Positions 1-12,230 of a stretch of 64,000 bases of DNA are shown here, piece after piece. Numbering within the stretch: the stretch's first letter is position 1; each line of letters opens with the position of its first letter. Origin of the DNA: Paraspadella gotoi (taxonomy: Eukaryota; Chaetognatha); the NCBI GenBank assembly GCA_051294375.1, contig CM119266.1:578837-642836 (forward strand). Reading direction: 5' to 3'. Below the pieces are notes generated by a model. The model worked only from the letters and a program-made list of their open reading frames with translations. It was not told the DNA's origin and ran no database searches. The position numbers and the translations under genes were made by a program.

Positions 1-381
1 TCGTAGGCGTGTTTGACCTGGAGAGTAGAAACTGGTCAATGAGAGGATTATCCATGTGATTTTTTTAAGACTATAAAAAACTCAACGAGAATATCTTAAT
101 TACAATTAACGATATTTTTTCTCGTAAAATTATTAAATATACTAACCATACTATTTTTAAAAGAGCAAAAACTGTTAATCATGTGAACATCATCGTAAAA
201 TTAAACAACTTTAACGAAGAAATTGGGACATCAATTAAGTCGCGTTAGGGGAGTAAGATAGGCTTGGTCAATTAAGGCCAAACGAAGGGGCCAGTCCCGT
301 CCCTTCGGGGTCTCTCTCTCGCTCTCTTACATCGAGGTCGTGGGAGGTCAGGTTTCCAAAACTCGCCTAATCCCCACTAAT

Positions 382-427
<46 letters not shown>

Positions 428-457
428 CTCTCGCTCTCTCGCTCTCTCGCTCTCTCG

Positions 458-490
<33 letters not shown>

Positions 491-799
491 GCTTACTGGA
501 AAAAAATAACAAATTTACGCTTTTATCTTTTTTAAGTTTTTAAAAGAATCAAAATTAGGTTGTTTTTTTTCTTTCGGATGAGACGAAAGAAAAAAAAAAG
601 AATTAATCTTCGTCACGATCTGTTCTTCTTTTTTTTCTCTTGGGATAACTTAATGACAATACTTTTATTTAATTGATAACTTAATGACAATACTTTTATT
701 TAATTGATAAGGACAACCTTCGTGTTTTCTTAACAACGAACGAGAAGCTTTTTTTAAATTTTTTCCCTTTTTTTAACAAACGACCTTTTTAACTTTGGT

Positions 800-840
<41 letters not shown>

Positions 841-1833
841 TTGTCGTAGACTCCTCTGGTGTGTAATAGGGAGTCGTCTGCTAGCTTCAGCGCCGCTTCG
901 ATCTTCTTAAGTGACCTGAACAAAACCGGCATGCACTAATAAACAACGACGACAATAACAACCACACGTATTTAACTGTAAAGCAGAGAGGGTAAAGTTG
1001 TAGAGTCGCTAAACTTGTACTCTCGGGAGCCCCACCCATCGACCCACCTTAGTTCCCTATCCTTCTCCCTCAGCCAGCGAGCGTGGTTGTCCTGCTGCGT
1101 CTTCTTGTCCATGTTGGCGTGACGCAAGGTGAGGTCGAGGCCAGTCCGCTCAGAGAGAATGTTCACCTCCCGTTCTTTGGTGTATTCCATCTCTTTGAGA
1201 CTGTGATAAGAAAAAAATATTATTAATTTCTTAATTAAATATTTCATAATTAGAATTTAGAATTAAATTCAGTTTTCCTCATATTTAAAACTAAAAAGAA
1301 AGTTATTCTTCCAGGGCTGCAAATAACAACCAACAAAAGAAAAATAATTTTATCCATAAACTTTATATTCTATATAGCTTTTTTCCCTTTTATCTTTTTT
1401 TTTCTTTTCTTTTTTTCTTTTCTTTTTTTTCTTTTCTTACTCTTTCTTTTCTTAATTTTATTTTCTTTCCTTTTTTTCATTTCTTTTTTTTTCTTTCATT
1501 CTTTTTTTTTCTTTACATAACAATTTACAATTCTAAAACCCTTCGGACATACAGTAAAAGCAAGCAAACCCACCCAGCATTCCCTACCGTTGATCGTATT
1601 CAATCTGCTTCTCCTCCAAGGCCTGCTGCTGCCTGTCCAACTTGCTCTCCAAGTCGTACTTCTCCTCCGACAACTCTGTCTTCTTCGCCTCCGCCCCTTT
1701 GATCTCCGCGCGAAGGTTTGTCGCCGCTCGATCCAGATCCCCGCGTTTCTTCTCCAGTTCGTCCCGTTTCCTGGAATTAGTGGGGGGGGGAACGGGAAGA
1801 AAATAATAAAGAATAAAGATGCTGGAGAGATAG

Positions 1834-1871
<38 letters not shown>

Positions 1872-4800
1872 CAGACAAAAGAAAGACAGAAAAAAGCAAG
1901 TACAAAATTTATAGAAAACAAAAGGAAAAAAAAGAAAATAAAAAAATAAGAAAGAGGGAAAGAATTAATAATAGACACAATAAGACAAAATAAAAGCGAA
2001 ATAAACAATGCAAAAAAAGACAGGACGAAATAAAAAAGAAAGAAACAAAACAAAATTACAAAAGCACGAAACAAAATTTTTTAACCTGCTCAATTTGTCG
2101 GCCTCCTTCGAGAGTTGTCCCGGGACGAGAGATACGTCCTGCAATTCTCCCCGCTGTTTCTCCATCTCCTCTTGCACAGCCTCCGTCTCCTTGGCGGCGA
2201 ATTGGTTGGCGCGACTCCGAGTGTCCAACTCTTCCTTCAAATTCCTGTCCAAAACAAGTGAAACTATACATAAAACTATGATATTGGTAGAACCAATATA
2301 AAAATTATCCATTCAGTTAATAAATAAGCTATCTTGCCGCTGACTTTGAACAGGCTTTGGCGGTTTAAGGCTTCCATCACTCTTGCAAGATAATGACATA
2401 GCTTTCAATTAAGACTCTCTATGAATAAAAGACTGGAGATAAAGAAGAATTGTATTTAGTTAATGATTAAATCGTCTATAATATAGTTTTTTTCCATTCC
2501 CCTTAACATTCATGCTGATCTTACTCTCCCATAACCCTCTCTCAAGGACCCAACCACTCCTCACCAGACCTCACCTGCATTCCTGGATTCGCTGCGCCGT
2601 CTCGTGTTTGACCTCGTCCACTTCTTTCTCCAGCTGCTTCATCCGCCGTTCGATCTCCCCGGCCTTCGGGACCCTCGTGTACTCCTCCTCGACGACCCTC
2701 TTCTCCTCATGGAGTCCCTCGATCTTGTACTCCAGGCTGTACTGTCGCTCCTCCGCCTATACGAGACAATGGTGAGTCGAACGGCTGGGGAGATTAGCTG
2801 CCCTAACTTGTACATACACCCAGAAAATAAAGGAAAAGCAGACGAGATACAGATCTACTAACGGAAAGAGGGTGAAGAAAAGAAAAGTGTCGCGTCGACT
2901 TTACTTTTTTTACTAATCAATCAGCAGCAATAATGATTGATGATTCGTCGGTTCACAAAGGTAACTAAAATTTTCCATATCCTCTTGATCTGGCAGTAAT
3001 TTAAAATTTCTAAAGGCTGGCCATCGCTTACAGACGTTTTAATGTTCTTTTTTGTATTCTCTATTTTCCCGTTTTAACTTTTGAAGTGAGGGGCGTTGCA
3101 GAAAATCGTTTGATTTTCTATGCTAAGGGTTGCGCGTTTGATTCGTCGCCCGTACAAAATGTACGACAAGAGTTAATCACTTAATAATAATGAATATTTT
3201 ATTATTTCATCCAAAAACTCGTATAAACTTATTTTCAAACGGACAGACTTTTCAATAATTCGAACATTAGTTTGAATGACAGTATCACGGGAAACCAGAC
3301 TAAACATTGACCTTAAAACGAGTGGTTTCAATGACGGTTTCAATTAAGTTAGTGGTCAGACGGGATTACCAGGAAAAAGAGAGTCGAAGCGAGGTGAGGC
3401 GACTTACCACCGGTAAATTATTCTTCAGCCGTCGCTTTATAAATGTGTTGTTAAGTTCCAATACTTTGTTTAGTGCAGTCCGTCTATAAATTTAATAACC
3501 ATTATTTGCCTTTTAGGCCTTTAGCAACACAACTATAAGCAATACTTGTTTCATAACACGACAAAGCTAACAGCCCACTATCCTGCTGTTTCGTTTGAAA
3601 TTGAATGCTTCACGTAAAACACGCCATAAAAAATGAATGTTATTAATTAGCGACTTTTTTCTTTTTTGTCGCATGACAACAATACGGGTATCAGCTGTGA
3701 CGGGGAAAACCTCGAATTAAATTAGAGATCTCGTGAAAAAATACATTCATTTTCTATTTACAGCCTTTTCTTTCTTCCCGGGGCGAAATACATATACATT
3801 TTATACATTGTTTAAAACAACATTTACGCATAATCACAAAAAATTACCGCAATTATCGATCAAGGCTTTTTAAACTAAAAGAGAGTAAAAATCAATTTCA
3901 AACTCGAATCGCCCTGCCTTTCAGTTTCACAGAACATTTCATTTTTAATTAAAAAAATCATTTATTGCGTCGTTACATAAAAAAACAAAAAAAAAAAAAC
4001 AAAACAAGAATATGACTCATGAGCGATCAGTCTCGTCATTATTATTTATGATAAACGACCTTTACCTGAGCCAACTCATTCTGGTAGTTTAAAAGCTGTA
4101 GGCGGAGTTTTCCGACTTCCGTGTTGACGTTGGCTGGGAAATTGTCCTGTTGTTCCAGTTCCGCCTTCTGATTCTCCAGGGTCGTAGTAAGCCTTTGCAA
4201 AGATTTTCATACATTTTCGTAATTGCTCAAATCTTTCTTTATTATACGTACGTACGAATACCAATTAATAAGTAAAAAAAATTACAAAAACTTTGCGATC
4301 GAATTTTCTGATAATTATTTCGGGCTCCACTGACCTTTTGGCTTCCTCAAGCAACTCAGATTCATTCTGCCAGGAATTTCGCAACGCCGTCCGAAGCCAA
4401 ATGAATTTCGCCTTTAGTTCGGCCGCCTTGACGCCGCTGAGCCGACCGTCTTAAGTAGAAAAGGGGAATAGTCAAGGAAGTGCCACATAAGAACCCGCAT
4501 CCTTGTTCTCTCTCTCTCTCTCTTACACACTCTCGGTCAATGACCCGCGTCGGCACAACTACCTTGAAAAAGTTCTTGTAGACACTGAAAGGCCGGGCTG
4601 GTGGACAGATCCTCTTCGTTTTGAGTCTCTGACGTCAGACGGGGCGGGATGGGCGCGAGAGGCTCCACGTCATCGGCCGCGATGAACTCCTGCAGAGAAG
4701 GATTTGTACTTTCTTGAAAAAATTTAAGCAGCATCCTGGACAGAGAACCTGCCTCAGCCCTCAAGGGAAAAACGGAAAAACGGTAAAACTAAGAACAAAT

Positions 4801-5082
4801 AAACTTTAAATGAAAAAACTGGATGTAAGTATGCTTACGGTGATTCATACCTAAACCGGTATGACAGGTTAAATTTCTGTGCGGCAGCGATTTTCTAGAA
4901 CAAAGTCATCTACTAAATTTAGACCGATGCAATTTACTATAATAATTACAAAATTTTTAAAAAAATTATAAAATTATTAATAATAAAATGTTAACTTTTT
5001 TAAAGAGTATTCGCGAGTTAACTTAATTCACCTGCGATACGGGTCGGCCAACAGGCCCAAATTCTTCATCCTCAGAATTCAT
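1..5082 (-). CDS. CCDC146: CCDC146-like coiled-coil protein (5' part; gene continues past left edge)
   Basis: Exons in transcript order on the minus strand (plus coordinates): 5032-5082 (ATG), 4563-4689, 4335-4449, 4066-4192, 2575-2756, 2096-10 i.e. 2086-2244, 1588-1770, 1048-1200, 840-915, and probably 1-17. All introns are GT-AG and the phases join without a frame break, giving about 396 residues against roughly 955 in the human protein. Family matches I recognise: DLSTSPAFQCLQELF then ELKAKF (about residues 46-72), QQDNFPANVNTEVGKL (about 112-127), EYTRVPKAGEIERRM (about 165-179) and SERTGLDLTLRHANMDK (about 329-345), each aligning in order with CCDC146. The N-terminus is acidic and the rest is heptad-like coiled coil. 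The family protein is centriolar/axonemal and needed for sperm flagella in mammals (established). The terminal 17-nt exon is inferred from a good acceptor and matching phase only. Introns carry repeats, described separately. Confidence 0.9.
385..492. repeat. (CT)n microsatellite with CTCG variants
   Basis: About 108 bp of CT repeats, the middle interrupted by CTCTCTCG units. It lies in the probable last visible CCDC146 intron. Confidence 0.95.
643..704. repeat. 31-bp tandem duplication
   Basis: Two consecutive copies of an AT-rich unit (GATAACTTAATGACAATACT...) in a CCDC146 intron. Confidence 0.85.
803..838. repeat. (CT)n microsatellite abutting a CCDC146 5' splice site
   Basis: On the minus strand the exon at 840-915 ends AAG|GTGAGAGAGAG..., so the GA repeat starts at the +3/+4 positions of the splice donor. 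Confidence 0.95.
1380..1515. repeat. T-rich polypyrimidine tract
   Basis: A long CTTTT/TTTCT-rich stretch in the CCDC146 intron between the exons at 1048-1200 and 1588-1770. Purine-only on the transcribed-sense strand of the gene. Confidence 0.8.
1834..1874. repeat. (GAAA)n microsatellite
   Basis: About nine GAAA/AAAG units, followed by degenerate AGACAG variants, in the CCDC146 intron at 1771-2085. Confidence 0.9.
2281..2420 (+). repeat. Dispersed repeat A, copy 1 (in CCDC146 intron)
   Basis: Shares the block GGTA.AACCAATATAAAAATTATC ... ACAGGCTTTGG.GGTTTAAGG with copies at 13301, 17309, 31921 and 39903. It lies in the intron at 2245-2574, antisense to the gene. Confidence 0.85.
4506..4524. 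repeat. Short (CT)n tract
   Basis: A 19-bp CT run inside the 113-bp CCDC146 intron at 4450-4562. Confidence 0.9.
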
Positions 5083-5806
5083 GTGGATTTAAATTATGAA
5101 TCAAATTTAGAAAATTTTTAACTTTGAAAATATTTCGGTTCATGAATAAATTTGATAGGGGATAAGTAATTGTGTCGGAATTGGCTATTAAATCCTCTCA
5201 AAATGAATTTTCAAAATACTTTTTGAGAATTTAAAACTTTCCACGTCCAAAATTGTTAATTATTGGAGACAATTTATAATATTTTGAGAATGATTTTAGC
5301 CAAATTATTAAAAGGTTTTTCCCTGTTTGATGATCCTTTTCCTTTCGGACTTCTGTTCATTTGTGTATTCGTCGTCATGACTTCGTTGACAGCGGCGGAA
5401 TGTCGTCGCGGCTGGCGCGGCGGCCGCCGTCCTCCGGGTCCTAAACAAGTTAAATAGTCCGAAGACAAATAGTTTAAAACTTTTCCTCAGATTCTGTTTA
5501 GTCTCGTTTTTTAATTATTTTGCTTCGTATTTCTTCTTCGTAAAGCCTTCGACGAGGAATCTAGAATCTTGACGGACGCAATAGCGAAATATCTAACGGC
5601 GGAGCGATATTCCGCTCATTTTTTGACTCTGGAATTGGGTCACGGAAACTTTGCAACTCGCCGGAGGGATCCTTCGCGAAGAGACGGAATTCTTCCACTT
5701 GTAAAAAGGACCAGCCGATGGAACAGAGGAAATACGACGCCGGAAAAGACTTCTTCGCTTAACTCGCCACTTTTCTCACCGAGGAAACCTCACCTCCGCC
5801 GAAAAT
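5083..5806. promoter_or_regulatory. Divergent intergenic region, presumed bidirectional promoter
   Basis: This 724-bp stretch separates the CCDC146 start (minus) from the PCK start (plus), so both promoters should lie here. The CCDC146-proximal part is AT-rich. A short CpG-rich core sits at about 5390-5445 (GGCGGCCGCC context), and 5540-5806 is moderately GC-rich and probably PCK 5' UTR. No canonical TATA box is evident to me. An ATG ORF at 5263-5457 is discussed in the findings. Confidence 0.6.
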
Positions 5807-6454
5807 ATGGCCCTTGTTGTCCCCGTCGCGTTCAGGTACAGGGGAAGTTTTTCTCGTTTTTAAAGTTATAATACAAGTACTACTACTACTAATAGTTATC
5901 AATTCCCATCCCTAACGTTCTTCTTTAAGGTTGTTCTAAAAATTTTTGATGTAGTAAAGTTTAACATAACTTAAACTATAAGAAACCGGTTGAGTTGTTG
6001 CTTCTTTCTATTTGAAAGCGTCGTAATTTTGTGGTCAAGTTTACTTAGTTTATCTCAGTTGATTTTTTATGGTTATTCAAATTAAAGAAAATCGGTAAAA
6101 CTCCCTCAACCCATATTTTAATCTAATTAACGCTTGACTTAACAAGTTGAGGAGGACGAAGCTATAACGTCGATAAATAATTAACTGACTGCCTCCGACT
6201 GCTGCTTTCGGGCTAAATAGTTCATTTCCTTGAGAATCTTAGGCAACTATAGATTTTTCGTCTGCAGCTGCTCCGCTGCTTTTGAAGCTGGTGAGTTACC
6301 AGCGGTCACCTCGAAAGCTGTACATGGCGATGGCTTTAGATTAAGTTTTAAGAAATGGAAACTACTATATGACCACGAAATTCTATCGGCTAATGTTCCT
6401 CATCTATATCGAACATTTATATTTATCAAGATCCTACATCGTTTTTGCGCAATT

Positions 6455-6503
<49 letters not shown>

Positions 6504-9500
6504 TGAACTCTGAAAGATCTTCTCAATGACGAAGCTCGAAAAGGCTTCGCTCAATCGAAGCTTCTCTCCTCTGAGTGAATATTTTGCACTCTGTGTGAAC
6601 TGCGGAGCTGGAGACTCGAGGCTCCAGATCCCTCGATCCCTCGATCCCGAGACCCGGCTTACATCCTCGTTCTTGGTCGGAGACTTCGTGTTTTCCCTCC
6701 TTTGTTTCGATCTCGACTCGAATTTGGGAAATGGCCCCATTTGAACTTTTACCAAAAGAGTGGTATTGGTAACACGATGAGGAAACATTCATTCTTATAA
6801 CTTATAATATCGAGATTAGTTTATTCGTTGCCTTATCAATATTTCTCGATTTTGTGAACATAAAAAGTATGCTCGTTTTTATTTATAAGCTTAGGCTTGG
6901 GCTGGTGTTAACTGGGTACTGAAATTAACGTTATACATAATAAAATGTTCATCTTGTTTAAAGTTTTATATAAGTTTTTTATTTTCTTTGTAATTTGTAT
7001 AATATACAAACTTTATTTAGGATTTTATTATGAAAATTTCAAAATTACTTATTTCACTATTAGATTATTTTGTTACTTATTAGTTTAAAAAAATATTTGA
7101 TGAGGAATTTTTATACTCGGATGATTATTTTCCTTTTTTAAAAATCTTCATTTTTGGTATTGCGCTTATTTCAGTTTAAATTCAGATTTAAGTTTGAACA
7201 AAATTTCCGCTTTACGCTTTATTTTTAAATTTGATATCTTTATCTTAGAAACTTGTATTTAATATTTTACAGATAAAATTATATTCTTAACTGTGAATAA
7301 AAATTAAATACCAAAATTAAGCTATTGTTACTTGGCTACTAAATGATTATTTTCATTGATAGCAACGAAGAAACTAGAATAACTATTGAAGAAAAGGACG
7401 AAGGTGACATCCGGTTGAAATGGCGTTCATTGCGGCTGTCCACATAACCGCCTTGAGCGTGGACTCAGTCATTGTGAACCGTCGCGAAGGATGCGGAGAC
7501 CAACGTCTCCGATACTCTTCTCACACACAATGGCAAAGCCCGCGCTTAAGGTCATCATGTGCATCATGAATTTGAAAGATAGAGAGGCGACGATCGATTT
7601 ATGGTGAAAGAAATTCGAGAGAGAGAGAGAGAGAGAGAGAGAAATGGATGAAAGAGCTTCAACTTGGACGCGGACCCAAGTTTGAAGAGAGAAGATGGAA
7701 ATATTTCCGAAAAGACGGTCGCGAACCTCGCGAGAGAGAGACGTCGTCGAATGAGAGTGTCTCGGACTCTCAACTTTCACGTCAGTGTCATCTTAATTAA
7801 CTAAATTAAAATCGAAGGATTAGGACAGATGTCAACGAATCCCGGGCGAAAAATTACACGACGGTTTTTTTAAGGGATAGTGATTGTTCTTTACATAGAG
7901 GCAGCATTTAATTTTATACTCATGGTCAAGCATTTTTATTCAATTTAAATATATTAGTTTTGAACTTTACAATTTTAGTCGCTTTATTCCGTTCCCGGTC
8001 AAAATTTTTAAACTGGGTGCGCATACCTAATAATTTTTTTTTCAATTAAACGTTGGGGTCGTCCAAAGGACAAATCCTGCTGGTGACACAGAGAAAACTT
8101 TTTGCCACAAAATTTGAAAAGAAAAAAGCCGTTGAGATGAAATTTATCAAATTGTATAGACATTTTGTAAAACTTAAGTTTTGAGCCGATCGGAGATTAA
8201 TTTTTTTTGTAAATCCCGACAGAAAACCCATTTTAATATCCAGTGCTGACCTGTAAGAACGGCAGTCCCCAAGTCGAGTAATCGAATTAAGAGCATCAGT
8301 CTCAATTAGCAGATGTTACTGAGTCAGGGCATTTTTCTTTCCTATTAGAGAGATGGCTTTCAGATCGTTGAAAAATTTGAATTCTTTGGATCATACACGA
8401 GGTTGAAGGCATAATCATATTTATTGTAATGATAATAGCAGTACTAATGCTATTGATTTTCAATGTTTGAAAAAGGTTTATCAATAAATGTGGCGGTCCA
8501 TTTAAAAACATAAAACCCAACATTAATTGAATTGTCTGTAATTGGAAAATTGAGTGAGGAATGGGTTTTTGCCGAGGAGAGATTTTGTTTAATACTACAA
8601 CTTGAGAATAAAGATATTTAATACACATTTATGTACAGATGTCATGTTTTTTGTGAATTGAGAATTTTTATTTAAATTTCCCACAGACGCGCATCAAAAT
8701 ACTTGGTTGCAGCCCCTGTCACTCAAAATGGTGCTTACGAGTTTCTTAAAAGTAAATCCCCTCGTAAGTTGCGTTTGAAGTCGTAATTAACTATCATTTA
8801 CAATGATTAATTGTTAATGCTTCTATTATCTTTAAAACATTGTAGGTCAAACCGGACGACGATCGTTGCATCACCAAGCAACGGCCAAGTTTCATAAATA
8901 CGCCAGCCGGTTTGAAGAGGAAGACAAGTCGGGCGTTCCCGTCGTGTACGGCCAGTTGGACGGGTTGCAACCGAAAGTAATCGCCTTCATTATATGTGGT
9001 CTGCAGCATTTGAACATGATGATAACAAGTTGTCACGTTTAATTTACAAGGTTAGAGATTTCATTATAAAAAGCGCCGCCCTTTGCCAACCGGATGCCGT
9101 CCACATTTGCGACGGCTCCGACGAGGAGAACGCCGCCATCTTGAATACGTTGCAAGTGAGTATAGACGGGCTGAATTGACCCATTGGGCGCAACATTTCT
9201 TTAGCAAAATAATTTAATGTACAGTCTGCTATTGAGATATACTTGTGAAAGCAATCCTGATACCGAGAATTATTTAATCTAGTAAAATAGATAAAAAAAC
9301 TTTTCCCTGGCGTCAGCAAGCGGGAATGGTCAAGAGGCTGACGAAGCACGAAAACTGTTGGTTGACGTTGACGGACCCGAGTGACGTTGCGCGAGTCGAG
9401 AGTAAGACGGTTATTTGCACGCAAGACAAAAGGGAAACCGTGCCGATCCCGAGGTAGGGATGTTCTCACTTTCCTCCTTTTACTCTTTGTTCCTTTCCTC

Positions 9501-12163
9501 CATAAAGAACTAATTAAACAATGATCAATAAATTAACATCAACAACTGTTTCGATGACGCAAAACGATATCCTCCGTTCAGAGAAGGCATCGAGGGCACA
9601 CTTGGAAAATGGATCTCCCCCGCGGAGCTGAGCTCGGCGCTGTGGGAGAACCGGTTCCCCTCTTGCATGAAGGGGCGGACGATGTACGTGATCCCTTTTT
9701 CCATGGGACCCGTCGGATCACCCCTCTCCAAAGTGGGCGTGGAGATCACCGATTCGCCCTACGTGGTGGCCAGCATGCGGGTCATGACCCGTATCGGGTC
9801 CAACGTCATGCCCATCATCGAGGCCGGGGCGGCCGACGCCGGCGACCAAGGATTCGTCCGCGCTCTGCATTCCGTGGGCCGGCCGCTTCCGATGAAGGGT
9901 GAGTTGGTTATTTTAAAGATTGGTGTAGTAGTTTCTATTATTACATACTTTCCTTCCGGTCATTAACATTGTAAAGAACAAATTTACCCTTATTTATTCC
10001 ACTCCCCTCCACAGAACCCGTAGTGAACAACTGGCCCTGTGACCCTTCGAAAACTCTCATCGCCCACATTCCCGAGGTCAACATGATCGCCTCCTTCGGT
10101 TCCGGATATGGAGGCAACTCTCTACTCGGGAAGAAGTGCTTCGCCCTTCGACTGGGCAGTATCCTGGCTAGAAAAGAGGGTTGGCTCGCCGAGCACATGC
10201 TGGTATTAGTTCGGTGACTTGTGGCAAATTTTACAGTATTTTACAGTATACTTTGAGTTTATTGAATGAATGAATAATTTTTCCCTATATCTTATTTCAA
10301 ATATTCGCACCCCTCCTTTCCGAAGATCCTGGGCATCACCAACCCGGCGGGCGTTAAGCGTTACGTGGCTGCTGCGTTCCCGTCAGCATGCGGCAAGACG
10401 AATTTGGCGATGATGGTGCCCTCGATCCCCGGATGGAAGGTGGAGTGCGTCGGCGACGACATTGCCTGGATGCGATTCGACGCGGAAGGGCGACTCAGGG
10501 CCATCAATCCCGAGGCTGGATTCTTCGGGGTCGCTCCCGGTGAGAGCTTTATAAAAAGTCCTTTTAAATTATTAAATTAAATATTGTTGAAAATCTGTTT
10601 AAAATTATCATACTCCTTTGAATAAGGTAGCCAAGATATCCTATGTTGCATTATAGCATTATATCGAAGGAGGGAAAGAGCCAGATTGCGTAACAGCTGG
10701 TTTATTGAATAAATAAGTAGAGAATTGAAAAAGAATCACGAATTTCCTCACTTGAAGTAAAACCAAAAACCTTCTCGAAAGGCACCTCCATGGACACGAA
10801 TCCCAGCGCCATGCAGACGATCCAGACCAACACGTTTTTCACCAACGTGGCCGAGACTTCGGACGGCGGGTTCTGGTGGGAAGGGATGCCCGCGCCGCCG
10901 GCCGGCGTCTCCATCACCAGCTGGAAGGGGGAGCGGAATTGGAGCAAAGAATCGGGCCGACCCTCCGCTCACCCCAACTCTCGCTTCTGCACGCCCGCCG
11001 CCCAGTGCCCGAGCATGGACCCCAAGTGGGAGGACCCCGCCGGGGTGCCCATAGATGCGATTGTCTTTGGCGGAAGGAGGCCAGAAGGTGAGTGGGAGGG
11101 GCAGAAGATTGGCCCAAGATTTCATACGAAACAATGAAATATTAAAGTTGTCTGAAATTAACGGAAATTATAGGTCTTGGATTGGGAGATACTAAATATA
11201 AATTTACATTATTGATTGGTAAAAACTCTGCTAGGCGTTCCGCTCGTCTATGAAGCTCGCGATTGGGATCACGGCGTATTTATCGGCGCGTCTATGAAAT
11301 CCGAAGCAACCGCTGCCGCGGAGTTCAAGGGCAAGGTAAACAGTTAATTTAATTTCCATTTTAGTTCTGTATTAAAACAATGAGCGTAATCCGTCAAAGG
11401 TGGTGATGCACGACCCTTTCGCCATGCGACCATTCTTCGGATACAACTTCGGCCACTACTTGGATCACTGGCTCTCGATGAAGAACGTCAAGGGCGCCAA
11501 ACTGCCCAAGATCTTTCATGTCAACTGGTTCCGCAAGGGGTCCGACGGAAAGTTCCTCTGGCCAGGTTCTTTTTTTTATTTCCATAGGAAAGAAAAAGGT
11601 TTTGTTGAGAGCGTTATCTCATTTTTTAAAAAATATCAGTTTGAAAATTTAGTTAGTAATGAAAATTTAGTGAGTAATGTATATGACCTCTATCTCGCTT
11701 CCCGCTAAGGATTCGGAGAGAACGCTCGCGTTCTGGATTGGATTTGTCAGCGAATTGAAGGTAAGTTCGCTCCGTAATATTTATTTACTTTTTTTGTAAT
11801 TTGTAATTAAATACATGAACGTTTTCTCCCTTACTTTGATAGGCAAACCCGTGGCGGAGTCGTCCCCGATCGGCCTTATCCCTCAACGCGGCTCCATCGA
11901 CACATCTGGCCTGAAACAGACCGTCGACTGGGACGCTCTTTTCGACATACCTAAAGACTTTTGGGCCGCGGAAGCCGAAGAGATTGGCGTCTACTTCAAG
12001 GTTTGTATTGCGACGTCTTAAATAGAAATTAATTTTAAACAATAATTTAAACAATAATTTTAAACAATAACTTTTAACTCAGAACCAAGTTGGCCAAGAC
12101 CTTCCCGAGGCAGTCGGCGCTCAACTCGAGCAGCTCAAAAAACGGGTTGGGCAATCGTCGTGA
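5807..12163 (+). CDS. PCK: Phosphoenolpyruvate carboxykinase (GTP), probably mitochondrial; complete
   Basis: Converts oxaloacetate + GTP to PEP + CO2 + GDP (gluconeogenesis, glyceroneogenesis). Exons: 5807-5835, 8687-8763, 8846-8976, 9051-9155, 9317-9453, 9582-9898, 10015-10202, 10326-10539, 10782-11087, 11235-11335, 11400-11565, 11710-11760, 11843-12000, 12083-12163. All introns are GT-AG; phases sum to 686 codons plus TGA. Catalytic residues match the human enzyme at a constant offset of 62: Mn ligands Lys306, His326, Asp373; P-loop ACGKT with Cys350; Arg467 (HPNSRF); Arg498 (GGRRP); lid loop [11 protein letters not shown] (524-534); guanine-stacking Phe579, Phe587, Phe592. PEP-binding Arg140 lies upstream of an extra roughly 9-residue stretch (around [12 protein letters not shown]) that human PCK lacks. 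The first ~70 residues are basic and sparse in acidic residues, like a mitochondrial presequence. The start exon is inferred: ATG with A at -3 and G at +4, and a phase that fits exon 2 exactly. It leaves a 2.85-kb first intron. Confidence 0.96.
6453..6498. repeat. (GA)n microsatellite in PCK intron 1
   Basis: About 46 bp of GA repeats with one AAAG interruption. Confidence 0.95.
7617..7642. repeat. (GA)n microsatellite in PCK intron 1
   Basis: A 26-bp uninterrupted GA tract. Confidence 0.95.
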
Positions 12164-12224
12164 ATTTCTCGACCAAACGGTTTGAGGTTCGAAGACCAAC
12201 TCCCGCCAGGGACTACTGTTGCTA

Positions 12225-12230
12225 AATAAA
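12225..12230 (+). terminator. PCK polyadenylation signal AATAAA
   Basis: Canonical AATAAA 61 nt after the PCK stop codon, in the expected orientation. It is followed by A/T-rich sequence, so the 3' UTR is probably under 100 nt. Confidence 0.7.

Larger units (their letters stand above)
5836..8686 (+). other. PCK intron 1 (2851 bp)
   Basis: Donor AG|GTACAG and acceptor TTTCCCACAG|A. The intron contains two (GA)n tracts and a moderately GC-rich block at about 6500-6740 and 7380-7790. The rest is AT-rich. I see no coding exon inside it; several 60-110-codon ORFs lack splice context or family similarity. Confidence 0.7.

Noticed and set aside
1496-2074. 192-codon minus-strand ORF
   Set aside because: Contains one CCDC146 exon in the wrong frame plus intron polypyrimidine sequence; the spliced model explains the coding part.
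9044-9469. 141-codon minus-strand ORF over PCK exons
   Set aside because: Antisense shadow of PCK exons 4-5; the plus strand carries the conserved enzyme.
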